Positions 9,731-17,927 of a stretch of 64,000 nucleotides of DNA are shown here, piece by piece. The notes below the pieces were generated by a model. It did no database searches and was not told the DNA's origin. It saw only the letters and a program-made list of their open reading frames with translations. The DNA comes from Amarolinea sp964580725 (GTDB lineage: Bacteria; Chloroflexota; Anaerolineae; SSC4; Amarolineaceae), in assembly GCA_964580725.1 (NCBI GenBank), contig CAZOLV010000016.1:1-64000 (forward strand). The letters run 5' to 3'. Both the position numbers and the translations under genes were made by a program. How positions within the stretch are numbered: position 1 is the stretch's first letter; every line of letters begins with the position of its first letter.

Positions 9731-11172
9731 TGGGCGCGCCGGATCGGTCCTGGGCGACGCTGCGGGCGCTGGCCGAGCATCTGCGCCTGGCAGCCATGCG
9801 GGCCGCCGATCCCGCCGAGGCTGTGACGCGTCACCTGGCGCGCACAGGACCGCTGCTGACGGTGGGCGATCGGCGCTACGATCTGGAGAGGGTCGAGCGC
9901 ATCTACGTGCTCAGCGCGGGCAAGGCCGCTGTGGGCATGGCGCAGGCGCTGTTTGCCTGTTTGGGGCCGTGGGCGGAGGTCAAGGCGGCCGCCGGTCTGA
10001 TCGTCGCCCCTGCTGCCCTGACCCAGGCGGCGCTGGCCTGGCGTGCGCTTCAACCTGGCGCGGCGGCGCTGCGTGTGCTGGCCGGAGGGCACCCGCTGCC
10101 GACGCCGGGCAGCGAGGAGGCAGGCCATGCCGCCCTGGCCCTGCTGCGTCAGGCTGGCCCGCACGATTTGGTTTTCTGCCTGCTCAGCGGCGGCGCTTCG
10201 GCGCTGCTGACGGCGCCCGCCCCCGGTCTGCGCCTGGCCGACGTGCAGACGGCGACGCAGGCGCTGTTGCGCAGCGGCGCCGGTATCCAGGCGCTGAATG
10301 CGGTGCGCAAACATCTTGATCTGGTCAAAGGCGGCGGTCTGGCGCGCATCGTCGCTGGCGCTCCCATCGTCAATCTGATCCTGTCCGATGTCCTGGGCGA
10401 TCCGCTCGATGTCATCGCGTCTGGACCGACGACGCCCGATCCAACCACCTATCGGGACGCCTGGGAGGCGTTGACCGGCGCCGGTGTGATGGCGCAGATG
10501 CCGGCGGCGGTCGTGCGGCATGTGCAGAGCGGCTTGCGCGGCGAGCGCCCTGAGACGCTCAAACCGATGGAGGCGGCCGGCCAGCCCTGGCAGCATCTGA
10601 TCGTCGGCTCCAACCGCCTGGCGCTGGCCGCTGCCGCCGCGGCGGCGACCGATCTTGGCTGCGACGTGCGCATCGTCAGCGCACAGTTGCAGGGCGAGGC
10701 GCGGACGGCGGGACGCCATCTGGCGGCGCTGGCCGCCGCCGTTGTGCACGGCGAGTCGCCGCTCTCTCGCCCCGTCTGCCTTTTGGCGGGCGGTGAAACG
10801 ACGGTGGTTGTGCGTGGGGCAGGACGGGGCGGGCGTGCGCAGGAACTGGCGCTGGCTGCGGCGCCAGGAGCGGCGGGGTTGCCTATCGGCCTGCTCAGCT
10901 TCGGCAGCGATGGCGTGGATGGGCCGACCGACGCCGCCGGCGCCTGGGTGGACGGTGCGACCACGGCGCGGGCGCAGGCACTGGGTCTCGATCCGGCCGC
11001 GGCCCTGGACGCCAACGACGCCTATCCGTTCTTTGCCGCCCTGGGAGACTTGCTGATCACCGGGCCGAGCGGTACGAATGTCAACGATCTGGTCTTCGTC
11101 TTGATCGAGCCAGGCGCCGGTCATGCCCAGGCATATGACCAACCGCCGGGGCAACATGACCCGACAACATGA
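9730..11172 (+). CDS. Glycerate kinase, GckA/MOFRL type
   Basis: 480 residues. The N-terminal DUF4147-type domain contains VLSAGKAAVGMAQAL and the LLSGGASALL nucleotide/substrate motif, followed by a conserved NAVRKHLDLVKGG. The C-terminal MOFRL domain has SFGSDGVDGPTDAAG and ends in LLITGPSGTNVNDL. Members of this family phosphorylate D-glycerate to 2-phosphoglycerate with ATP. The start ATG overlaps the stop of the preceding nuclease gene, so the two are translationally coupled. No pathway partner is adjacent. Confidence 0.9.
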   Translation: MGAPDRSWATLRALAEHLRLAAMRAADPAEAVTRHLARTGPLLTVGDRRYDLERVERIYVLSAGKAAVGMAQALFACLGPWAEVKAAAGLIVAPAALTQAALAWRALQPGAAALRVLAGGHPLPTPGSEEAGHAALALLRQAGPHDLVFCLLSGGASALLTAPAPGLRLADVQTATQALLRSGAGIQALNAVRKHLDLVKGGGLARIVAGAPIVNLILSDVLGDPLDVIASGPTTPDPTTYRDAWEALTGAGVMAQMPAAVVRHVQSGLRGERPETLKPMEAAGQPWQHLIVGSNRLALAAAAAAATDLGCDVRIVSAQLQGEARTAGRHLAALAAAVVHGESPLSRPVCLLAGGETTVVVRGAGRGGRAQELALAAAPGAAGLPIGLLSFGSDGVDGPTDAAGAWVDGATTARAQALGLDPAAALDANDAYPFFAALGDLLITGPSGTNVNDLVFVLIEPGAGHAQAYDQPPGQHDPTT

Positions 11173-11291
11173 CTTCTGGCGCATCATCAATTGCGTATTG
11201 TGTGCGATACTCTGCTCAGAACGAACGAAAGAGCGAGCACCGGTCAGCGGCTCTCGCCAAACAAACAGAAGAAAGCAAGGAGCATCGAAAC

Positions 11292-11810
11292 ATGAACACG
11301 CATAGCGCAGTCAATTCTCGCAGCACTCAGATCGTCCCCGGCGTCGCCCTCATCTTGATCGGCCTGCTGGTGCTGGCCGGCCAGTTGTTCGACACGGAGT
11401 CGTGGGGCGCCCTGATCCCCGCCGGTTTGGGAGTGATCTTCCTGGTGTGGGGCGTCGTTGCCCGTCAAATTGGTCTCTTGATCCCCGGCGGCATCCTGAG
11501 CGGTATTGGTGCCGGCGCCTTCCTGATCACCGGTCCGTTCAGCCAAGCTGAGGGTGAGGTGCAAGGGGCGATCTTCCTGCTGGCCTTTGCGGGCGGTTGG
11601 GGTCTGATCACGCTGCTATCGGCGCTGACGACCGACAAGCCGGCCTGGTGGGCGCTGGTTCCTGGCGGCATCATGGCGCTGATTGGCGCCGCCCTGCTGA
11701 GCGGCAGCACCGGCCAGCGGTTGCTGAATGCGCTGAACATCGGCTGGCCCGTCGTCCTGATCGCCATCGGTCTCTACCTGATCCTCTGGCGCAAAGGGTT
11801 GCAGAAGTAA
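11292..11810 (+). CDS. Small polytopic membrane protein, LiaF-like/DUF5668-like
   Basis: 172 residues from the ATG at 11292, with AAGGAG upstream. About six hydrophobic segments are visible, in paired motifs such as VPGVALILIGLLVLAGQL and IGWPVVLIAIGLYLILW. The latter resembles the short transmembrane repeat found in LiaI/LiaF-like proteins. It is likely an inner-membrane protein of unknown function. The frame is open further upstream to 11169 without signal-like sequence. A strong intrinsic terminator follows 23 bp after the stop. Confidence 0.7.
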   Translation: MNTHSAVNSRSTQIVPGVALILIGLLVLAGQLFDTESWGALIPAGLGVIFLVWGVVARQIGLLIPGGILSGIGAGAFLITGPFSQAEGEVQGAIFLLAFAGGWGLITLLSALTTDKPAWWALVPGGIMALIGAALLSGSTGQRLLNALNIGWPVVLIAIGLYLILWRKGLQK

Positions 11811-11832
11811 GCCTCTGGCGCTCACAACAACG

Positions 11833-11874
11833 TGGGGCGTGAACGTGCGCAAGCACCTTCACGCCCCATTTTTT
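11833..11874 (+). terminator. Rho-independent terminator
   Basis: An 11-bp perfect stem (TGGGGCGTGAA with TTCACGCCCCA, 11833-11843 and 11858-11868) is followed by six Ts at 11869-11874. It closes the plus-strand transcript containing the glycerate kinase and membrane-protein genes. Confidence 0.9.
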
Positions 11875-11922
11875 GCGTCTCGCTCGCCCCAATCCGACGC
11901 CCTCCGGCCACCGGTGGCACAC

Positions 11923-11954
11923 TTCGATCAAGCCAATTGGCTTGCTTGATCGAA
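11923..11954. repeat. Perfect 11-bp inverted repeat in intergenic DNA
   Basis: TTCGATCAAGC (11923-11933) and GCTTGATCGAA (11944-11954) flank a 10-base loop. Part of the loop and arms also forms the palindrome AAGCCAATTGGCTT. There is no T-run, so it is not an ordinary terminator. It lies between two convergent genes. Confidence 0.7.
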
Positions 11955-11971
11955 TACGTGATCTTTCTCCA

Positions 11972-12562
11972 CTACTTTCTCTTTCTCACCAACAGCCCAA
12001 CCGCGACAAGCGCAATCACCGGCCAGATCCAGGCCAGCTCGCCGGGACCGCCGGGGCCGGTGCGCGCTTCGGTGCGGGTGATGTGCAGCAGCCGGTAGTC
12101 GGCCGTGGCTTGCGCCAGGTCCTCGTCGCTGAGGCTGCGTGGATTGACCCCGGCCAGGGACGCGACGACGCCGCTGCCGATCAGCACGGCGCGCAGTAGC
12201 GGCAGCGCGCCTGGCGTCTCGCTGATGTCTTCCGCACGGCCGGCCCACCAGCCGTCGGGCAGCCACACTTCCACGGCCGGGTCGGCTGCCACATTCTTGT
12301 ACCAATCGGCCTTGCCGCCAAAGCCGGCGGTGCAGTAAAGTTCGCCGTCCACCAGCGCATAGTTAAGCGGCGTATACCGCCGCAGGCCGCTCTTGCGCCC
12401 GGTGTGGACGAGCACCATGATACGGCCGCCCACCTCGGGCCAGGCGTTGAGCCACCAACCGAGTCCCAAACGCCACATCGGCAGCATGAACCGCCGATTC
12501 AACTGCTTGAAACCGAGTCGCAGCGGCTCCTCGAAAGCAGACAGGTCTTTGCTTGTTGTCAT
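11972..12562 (-). CDS. Deazaflavin-dependent nitroreductase-family protein with C-terminal membrane anchor
   Basis: 196 residues from the ATG at 12562, preceded by AGGAG. The central region has the split-barrel pattern of the F420/deazaflavin-dependent oxidoreductase (DDN-like) family: VLVHTGRKSGLRRYTPL and GGKADWYKNVAADP. Such proteins bind F420 or flavin and reduce varied substrates. The C-terminus is unusual: a Gly/Pro stretch (GPGGPGE), one hydrophobic segment (WPVIALVAVGLLV) and the basic end RKRK. This looks like a tail anchor or a sorting-type signal. The longer upstream frame to 12838 is non-conserved and overlaps repeat hairpins. Confidence 0.75.
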   Translation of the reverse strand: MTTSKDLSAFEEPLRLGFKQLNRRFMLPMWRLGLGWWLNAWPEVGGRIMVLVHTGRKSGLRRYTPLNYALVDGELYCTAGFGGKADWYKNVAADPAVEVWLPDGWWAGRAEDISETPGALPLLRAVLIGSGVVASLAGVNPRSLSDEDLAQATADYRLLHITRTEARTGPGGPGELAWIWPVIALVAVGLLVRKRK

Positions 12563-12595
12563 AATAGGTACTCCTGGTCTGAAAACAGGGCCGTA

Positions 12596-12648
12596 CCGCA
12601 ATCCAGGGGATTGCGGCGGTCGCACTCGCACAACCCAGAGGATTGTGC
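12596..12648. repeat. Two consecutive short palindromic hairpins (REP-like)
   Basis: The first is CCGCAATCC-AGG-GGATTGCGG (12596-12616), a perfect 9-bp stem. The second is GCACAACCC-AGA-GGATTGTGC (12628-12648), with 8 of 9 pairs. The two share the core (C)AA(T/C)CC-AGR-GGATT and fill the gap between two minus-strand genes. Confidence 0.65.
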
Positions 12649-13337
12649 TACAGTTTCGTTGCTGATTGTGTCCCGGCGGACATATGTGCAGCGTTATCAC
12701 AGCGGGGAGCAAAGAAAGCGACGGCGGCCGGCCCGCCGTCGGCGTGCAGCGCAGAGATGGTCTGCGCCAGTTCCAGGCGCGTATGCGCAACCGCCGCCGC
12801 CATTGCCAGCGCAAAGAGCGGCCCGCGTCCCGGATCATCCAGATTCATCGCCTCGTGCGAATCGGGGGGTAGATAGAGCCGCCTGCATAGCGGGCCGATG
12901 AGCGGCAGGCGATGCAGGAGATAGACGATGATCGCGCTGCGGCCCGATGTCAGGCCCGGCTCGGCCAGCGGATCGAGACAGAGGGGCGTTTCGGCCGGCA
13001 GACAATGTTCGACGCCGCCCTGACGGTCGGCCCAACGACGCACCCAGTCCGAATGGGCGTAGAAATCCTGGCGGGTGTGCGTCAGACGCCCGAAGGCGGT
13101 CAGTGCGGCTGGCCGGTCGCGCCGTTGCGTCGCCTCCACTGTCGCCTGCCGCTGACGTTCGATGAAGGCCTGACCGGCCGCAAAGGCGCTGTCGTCGAAA
13201 TGATACTCCGGGTGGCCAATCTGACCGGCGATTCCATCCAGGCTCAGGTTGCCTGCTGCGATCACAGCCAGGTCGGCAGCGTCGAACTGTTCGCCGAGTG
13301 CCTGCTGCACGATTTCCACATGATACTGGCCCAACAT
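12648..13337 (-). CDS. HET-C / zinc phospholipase C-like protein
   Basis: 229 residues from the ATG at 13337, with AGGGG upstream; an alternative ATG lies at 13379. The motifs HPEYHFDD, LTHTRQDFYAHSDWV and an AHTRLEL helix near the end resemble the His-rich active-site pattern of the bacterial phospholipase C/HET-C group. In that group, His and Asp residues bind zinc. No signal peptide is evident. The substrate and role are unknown. The stop codon abuts the second REP-like hairpin. Confidence 0.55.
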   Translation of the reverse strand: MLGQYHVEIVQQALGEQFDAADLAVIAAGNLSLDGIAGQIGHPEYHFDDSAFAAGQAFIERQRQATVEATQRRDRPAALTAFGRLTHTRQDFYAHSDWVRRWADRQGGVEHCLPAETPLCLDPLAEPGLTSGRSAIIVYLLHRLPLIGPLCRRLYLPPDSHEAMNLDDPGRGPLFALAMAAAVAHTRLELAQTISALHADGGPAAVAFFAPRCDNAAHMSAGTQSATKL

Positions 13338-13380
13338 CGCATCACCCCTTTTACGTATCATCTCAATAATTCGGGGCAAA

Positions 13381-13413
13381 GACCTGTTAGGTTTTCCAAA
13401 ACCTGACGGGTTT
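13381..13413. repeat. Dispersed palindromic repeat, copy 1 (AAACCT family)
   Basis: The plus strand reads GACCTGTTAGGTTTTCC then AAAACCTGACGGGTTT. These are two alternating AACCT/AGGTT-type half-sites. A related copy lies at 60872-60908. This copy overlaps the last codons and the TAA stop of the glycerol-3-phosphate dehydrogenase gene. Confidence 0.6.
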
Positions 13414-15138
13414 CCCCGTGAACAGCCAAACGCCCACCGCCAACGCCAGGCCCGCCGCCAGGCTCGCCGCCAGGCTGATCATCTGGCGCCGGCGACGGCG
13501 TTGGGCAAGCCGCCCGCGACGCTGCTGGCGGGCCTCCTCCAGTTGGGGCCGCCAATCGGGCACAGCGGCGGGCGCCGGCGGCTGATAACTGCGCCGCCAA
13601 CAGTCGAGATAGGCTGTCGCCTCCGCTTCCCAACGGGTATCGTCCCAACCAAGCTCTGCCTGACAAATGTCGCGCAGACGGGGCAGCAGCGCAGCGCCGC
13701 CGTCCGGCAGCAGAAGGCCCACGCGCACGCGCCGCAGCAGCAGATCGTCCAGATGTACGACGCCTTCGGCGCGCGCCGCCCAGCGCAGTTCGGCCCAGGT
13801 GGTGCGCAGACCGGGCAGCATTTGCAGTTCGCCTGGCTGCGCCGCCTGCGTCAGAGCCAGCGCTTCGGCGCCATAGCGCCCAAGCAGCCGCCGGCGCAAC
13901 GTTTCGGACGGCGCGCCCGGCAGCGTCACATCAACCGGATCCAACACCGGCTGCGTCTCGTCCAGTCTGGCCAACCTCGGTAGGCGCTGACGCACGGTGT
14001 GCAGCACATCGAGCGCAATCACGCGGAAGGTCGTCAGCTTGCCGCCGGTGACGGTCAGAAGCCCGTCGTCCTGCCAAACGACGTGATCGCGCGACTCCTT
14101 GGATGGGTCGAGCTGTCCCGTGCCGATGACCGGGCGCACGCCGGCAAACGAGGCGACGACATCCTCCAGGGTCAAGCGCAGGGTGGGAAATTGCGCATCT
14201 ACGGCGGCCATCAGATAGGAGACCTCCGCCGGGGTGATGGCTGGTTCCTGATCGAGCGGCGCATCGTGATCCACATCGGTAGTGCCGACCAGCGTTACCC
14301 CTTCCCAGGGGAAGATGAAGACAGGGCGCCGGTCGAAGGGGTGCAGGAAAGTAAGGGCCTGGCTGAGTGGCAGGCGGGCGGCGGCGAAAACCAGGTGACT
14401 GCCGCGCAAGGGACGGATGCGGGGCGCCGCGCCCAACTGCCCGCGCAGTTGATCGGCCCAGGCGCCGGTGGCCGCCACGACCACGTGTGCCTCGATGGAA
14501 GTCACCGCGCCGCTGACCACATCGCGCGCCTGTACGCCATGCACCCCCTGCTCGGTGCGCAGGAGACCCTCGACGGCGACATAGTTGAGCGCCGTACCTC
14601 CGGCGGCGACTGCCTCACGAATGACGCGCAACACCAGGCGCGCATCGTCGGTCTGCGCATCGCCGTAGCGGAAGCCGCCTTTGAGTTCTTCGCGGGCAAT
14701 GAGGGGCGCCAACTGCTGAAATTCGGCGCTGTCGAAATGGCGGTGACTCCATTCCAGCGCCAGCAGATCGTAGAGGATCAGGCCGGCCTGGTAAATCCAG
14801 CGACCGGGGCGGTCGCCGCGATAGGTGGCCAGCAGAAAACCAAGCGGATCAATCAGGCCGGGGCCTTCGTCCAACAGGCGTTCGCGTTCGTGCACCGAGG
14901 CGCGCGTCAGCCCGATCTTGCCTTCCTTGAGGTAGCGCAGCCCGCCATGCACCAGCTTGGAGGAGCGGCTGGAAGTGCCCCAGGCGAAATCGCGCTGTTC
15001 CAGCAGCAGCGCCCGCACCCCGGCCCGCGTCGCCTCGCGCAGGATGCCCGCCCCGGTGATGCCGCCCCCGACGATGACCATGTCCCATGGCTGCCCAAGC
15101 CGCTGCCACGTTGTTTCGCGCCAGTTCTTTGACCACAT
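13387..15138 (-). CDS. glpD: FAD-dependent glycerol-3-phosphate dehydrogenase with C-terminal membrane segment
   Basis: 583 residues. The FAD-binding Rossmann motif is at the N-terminus (VIVGGGITGAGILREATRAG), followed by TSSRSSKLVHGGLRYL, characteristic of GlpA/GlpD. The substrate region has VGTTDVDHD, and SFAGVRPVIGTG and LLTVTGGKLTTFR follow. It oxidises sn-glycerol-3-phosphate to dihydroxyacetone phosphate and passes electrons to quinone. The C-terminal domain is shorter than in E. coli GlpD. It ends with a basic stretch (RRRRR) and one transmembrane helix (SLAAGLALAVGVWLF), which is unusual and would anchor the enzyme. The final residues GKPVRFWKT are encoded by a dispersed repeat. Confidence 0.9.
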   Translation of the reverse strand: MWSKNWRETTWQRLGQPWDMVIVGGGITGAGILREATRAGVRALLLEQRDFAWGTSSRSSKLVHGGLRYLKEGKIGLTRASVHERERLLDEGPGLIDPLGFLLATYRGDRPGRWIYQAGLILYDLLALEWSHRHFDSAEFQQLAPLIAREELKGGFRYGDAQTDDARLVLRVIREAVAAGGTALNYVAVEGLLRTEQGVHGVQARDVVSGAVTSIEAHVVVAATGAWADQLRGQLGAAPRIRPLRGSHLVFAAARLPLSQALTFLHPFDRRPVFIFPWEGVTLVGTTDVDHDAPLDQEPAITPAEVSYLMAAVDAQFPTLRLTLEDVVASFAGVRPVIGTGQLDPSKESRDHVVWQDDGLLTVTGGKLTTFRVIALDVLHTVRQRLPRLARLDETQPVLDPVDVTLPGAPSETLRRRLLGRYGAEALALTQAAQPGELQMLPGLRTTWAELRWAARAEGVVHLDDLLLRRVRVGLLLPDGGAALLPRLRDICQAELGWDDTRWEAEATAYLDCWRRSYQPPAPAAVPDWRPQLEEARQQRRGRLAQRRRRRQMISLAASLAAGLALAVGVWLFTGKPVRFWKT

Positions 15139-15204
15139 ACGTTCATTTTACCACAGGCTGGGCGTCGTACGCCAGACCGGTTGGCCGATTCGGTCGCACG
15201 GGTG

Positions 15205-16227
15205 TCAGCCAGCGTCCAGCCAGGCGCGCAGCAGCGCGGCGGCGGCGTGCGGATCGTGGCCAACCTCCAGACCCGCCGTGCGCCCGTTCAGCAGGCGTTC
15301 GACGGCGGCGCGCATCTCCGGCAGGTAGTCAGGCCCCATCTGATCGCTGAAGCCGAGCAGCGCCGCTCGCGCCAGCGGGGCGTCGAGCGAAACCAGGCGA
15401 CTGTGTGCGCCGGCGGCGCGCGTTGCCGTCAGCAGGCCCGCTACCGGCGCCGAAATCGCCGCCGCGCCTGGCCAGCAGCGATTGACCTCGATGCGTCGCT
15501 TGACTTCGCCGTTCAACTGCGTGACTAACGGCCAGGTGGCCAGTTCGGGGAAGAACCGCTCGCCGTCCGGCAGCAGGTGCAGACGCCACGGGCTGCCCCA
15601 GGCTGTCAGCGTCGTTTCTTCTTGCGCCAGATAGACGACATCCTCTGCCACAAGCTGCATGCCGGCCTGCAAACAGGCAAAGGCCAGCGTTGATTTGCCT
15701 GCCCCGCCGTGACCAGTCAGCAAAACACAGCGCCCCTGGTGCACCAGCGCCGCTGCGTGCAGCACGACGCGCCGGCTGTGAGTGGCGAGGAAGAAGCCCA
15801 AACATTCGAGGAAGCCTTCTTGCACGAAAAGGTGGTCGTTCAGCAGCGCCGGGCTGATGAAGGCGACGCCAAAGCCATGCGCGCGGTCGGCCAGGGCCAG
15901 GCTGTTCTCCACCGCCAGCATGAAGTAGTCGCCCTGGGCGCGCATGAGCGGTTGGGGGCGTGGCGCAGATGGGATGGGCAGGGGGGCGGTGTGCAACATA
16001 GCGTGCAGCCGCAACGCTGGCGCCTGCGGGTCTGGTGCGCCCCAGGGGCCAAAGGCGTCGGCGGCCAGGGCGGCCAACACCGGCGCATTGGTGGCAAATT
16101 CCAGCGCCGCGCCGAGCGGCTGATAGCGCGCCGTCAGCGGCAGCGGCGTTTGCCGCCAGAGGGCATCGGGCGCGGGCAGGAAGGCGAAGCCTGCCGTCTC
16201 TTGCCAGGCGGCGTTTTCAGCGGTCAT
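15205..16227 (-). CDS. HPr-kinase/PEP-carboxykinase-fold P-loop protein
   Basis: 340 residues. The P-loop LLTGHGGAGKSTLAFACLQ lies near residue 170, followed by AEDVVYL. These match HprK-related serine kinases rather than ABC ATPases. An HPr/PTS system is not visible in the window, and such HprK-like proteins often occur with sugar, nucleotide or peptide-modification genes. The start overlaps the stop of the upstream RmlD-like gene by 11 bp, indicating an operon. The target is unknown. Confidence 0.68.
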   Translation of the reverse strand: MTAENAAWQETAGFAFLPAPDALWRQTPLPLTARYQPLGAALEFATNAPVLAALAADAFGPWGAPDPQAPALRLHAMLHTAPLPIPSAPRPQPLMRAQGDYFMLAVENSLALADRAHGFGVAFISPALLNDHLFVQEGFLECLGFFLATHSRRVVLHAAALVHQGRCVLLTGHGGAGKSTLAFACLQAGMQLVAEDVVYLAQEETTLTAWGSPWRLHLLPDGERFFPELATWPLVTQLNGEVKRRIEVNRCWPGAAAISAPVAGLLTATRAAGAHSRLVSLDAPLARAALLGFSDQMGPDYLPEMRAAVERLLNGRTAGLEVGHDPHAAAALLRAWLDAG

Positions 16228-17104
16228 GGGCGCCCATCTCGCCGGTTAGCCCTTTGTCCACGCTGCGCAGACGGGTCCGCAGCAGCCTTTGCGCCAGGCT
16301 GATGTCCAGCGAGCAGTCACGCGGGCGCGTCAGACCGCTGTTGGCCACAACGTCGGCCGTGATGCCGGCCGGGTCCAAACCGGCGCAGCGACAGAGACGC
16401 ACCCCAAACTCGTAACGGCTGAGCCGCTGCGGCCCGGCCACGTTGAGCACCCCGCCGAAGTCGTTCCAGACCAGTTCGAGTAGCGCGCCCGCCAGGTCTT
16501 CCACCCATACCGGGCAGCGGTATTCGTCGGTGAACAGCGTGATGGGACGTCCCATGCGCACGCTTTCCCACACCCAACGCGTGCGCGGGTCGGCGGGCGT
16601 CAGGCCGGTGACGAGCGATGTGCGCACCATGACCCAAGCGGCCAGCCCGGCGGCGCGCACGACCGCTTCGGCGTCTGCTTTGGCCTGGGCGTAGGACGTG
16701 ATGGGGGCGGGCGGCGCTTGTTCGGTGTAGGGCGCGTGTTCGCCGTCGAAGATGACATCGGAGGAGAGGTGAATCAGGCGCGCTCCCTGCGCCCGCGTCG
16801 CCTCGCACACCTGTTGGGTTCCGTGCACGATGCTTTGCACCAGCAGGGCCGGCTCTCTGAAGTTGGCAGCCGTGTGGATGACGACGTCGGGACGCACAGC
16901 GGCCCACAGATCGCGCACCGCATGGGGGGCGGTCAAGTCGAGCTGAACGGTCTCGATGCCAGGAAACGATACCGGCTGCTGCAGGTACGTCCCCACCACG
17001 CGCCCGGCGTTGGCCAGCGCTGGATGGCGCGCCAGCCCTTGCCCCACGTAACCCGAAATCCCGGTGATCAACACGGTTGGTGCGCGACGCCGGGTCTTTG
17101 TCAT
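16217..17104 (-). CDS. RmlD-like NAD(P)-dependent sugar reductase
   Basis: 295 residues. The N-terminal Rossmann motif is VLITGISGYVGQGLARH, with DVVIHTAA, IHLSSDVIFDG (catalytic Ser region) and SYAQAKADAE (the YxxxK position). This is the short-chain extended family typified by dTDP-4-dehydrorhamnose reductase, in which the 4-keto sugar is reduced with NAD(P)H. Other rhamnose genes (rmlABC) are not adjacent, so the exact sugar is open. It overlaps the HprK-like gene downstream. Confidence 0.78.
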   Translation of the reverse strand: MTKTRRRAPTVLITGISGYVGQGLARHPALANAGRVVGTYLQQPVSFPGIETVQLDLTAPHAVRDLWAAVRPDVVIHTAANFREPALLVQSIVHGTQQVCEATRAQGARLIHLSSDVIFDGEHAPYTEQAPPAPITSYAQAKADAEAVVRAAGLAAWVMVRTSLVTGLTPADPRTRWVWESVRMGRPITLFTDEYRCPVWVEDLAGALLELVWNDFGGVLNVAGPQRLSRYEFGVRLCRCAGLDPAGITADVVANSGLTRPRDCSLDISLAQRLLRTRLRSVDKGLTGEMGAHDR

Positions 17105-17175
17105 CGGTTCTGCACCTGCCCATCCAACCGGCGCGGCGGCGCATGCTGGCGTGTGCGTCCTGTCTGGATCATCGG

Positions 17176-17910
17176 TCAGCGCGCCTTCCCCGGCCCGCCA
17201 TTGGTCGTCTCTTCTTCGATGCGCAGGCGCTCCAGCGCCTGGACGGCCGCGATCTGCTCCGCCTGACGCTTGTTGCTGCCGCGCCCCTCACCGTAGACCT
17301 CGTCTGCCAGCAGCACTTGCACCGTAAACTGTTTCATGTGATCCGGCCCTTCGGCGCTGATCGTCTGGTAGCGCGGCGTGATCTGGCGCAGGCTCTGCAC
17401 GAACTCCTGCAGACGGCTCTTGGCGTCGCGATAATCGGCCTGGCGTTGTAGTTCGTTGAGGAAGGGGACGATGAGGGGCATTAGCAGCCGTTCGACCTCG
17501 GCCAGCCCGGAATCGAGGTAGATGGCGCCGACGAGCGCCTCGAACGCGGCGCACAGGGTTGCCGGGCGATGGCGCCCACCCGAATCGGCCTCGCCATGCC
17601 CCATCAGCAGGAAGGTTCCCAGATCGAGGTGGCGGGCAAAGCCGGCCAGGGTGTCGCGTCGCACCAGCGCCGCCCGCATGTTGGTCAGGTATCCTTCTGG
17701 CTGTTCGGGGAAGCGATGATAGAGAAAAGCGCCGATGACGAAGCCAAGCACGGCGTCGCCCAGGAACTCCAGGCGCTCGTTGTCCGAGAGGGGGAAATCG
17801 GTAGATTCGTTCAGAAACGAGCGGTGGGTCAGGGCGCGATGCAGCAGGGTTTTGTCTCGAAAGACAACGCCGATTTTCGCTTCACAGTTTCCAATGACAG
17901 CGGGCAACAT
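17176..17910 (-). CDS. rnc: Ribonuclease III
   Basis: 244 residues from the ATG at 17910, the usual family size. The RNase III signature NERLEFLGDAVLGF is present. The second acidic cluster is FEALVGAIYLDSG. The C-terminal dsRNA-binding domain runs from DAKSRLQEFVQ to KRQAEQIAAVQAL. The enzyme cleaves double-stranded RNA during rRNA and mRNA processing. It lies 17 bp downstream of the transaldolase-family gene on the same strand. The longer open frame to 18366 is an out-of-frame read through that neighbour and was discarded. Confidence 0.95.
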   Translation of the reverse strand: MLPAVIGNCEAKIGVVFRDKTLLHRALTHRSFLNESTDFPLSDNERLEFLGDAVLGFVIGAFLYHRFPEQPEGYLTNMRAALVRRDTLAGFARHLDLGTFLLMGHGEADSGGRHRPATLCAAFEALVGAIYLDSGLAEVERLLMPLIVPFLNELQRQADYRDAKSRLQEFVQSLRQITPRYQTISAEGPDHMKQFTVQVLLADEVYGEGRGSNKRQAEQIAAVQALERLRIEEETTNGGPGKAR

Positions 17911-17927
17911 GGGCAAGAAGGCCGATC

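Noticed and set aside
9658..11190. Long minus-strand frame (510 codons) opposite the glycerate kinase
   Set aside because: It is antisense to a gene with clear family motifs. It is rich in Arg/Gln/Gly as expected for a GC-rich shadow frame.
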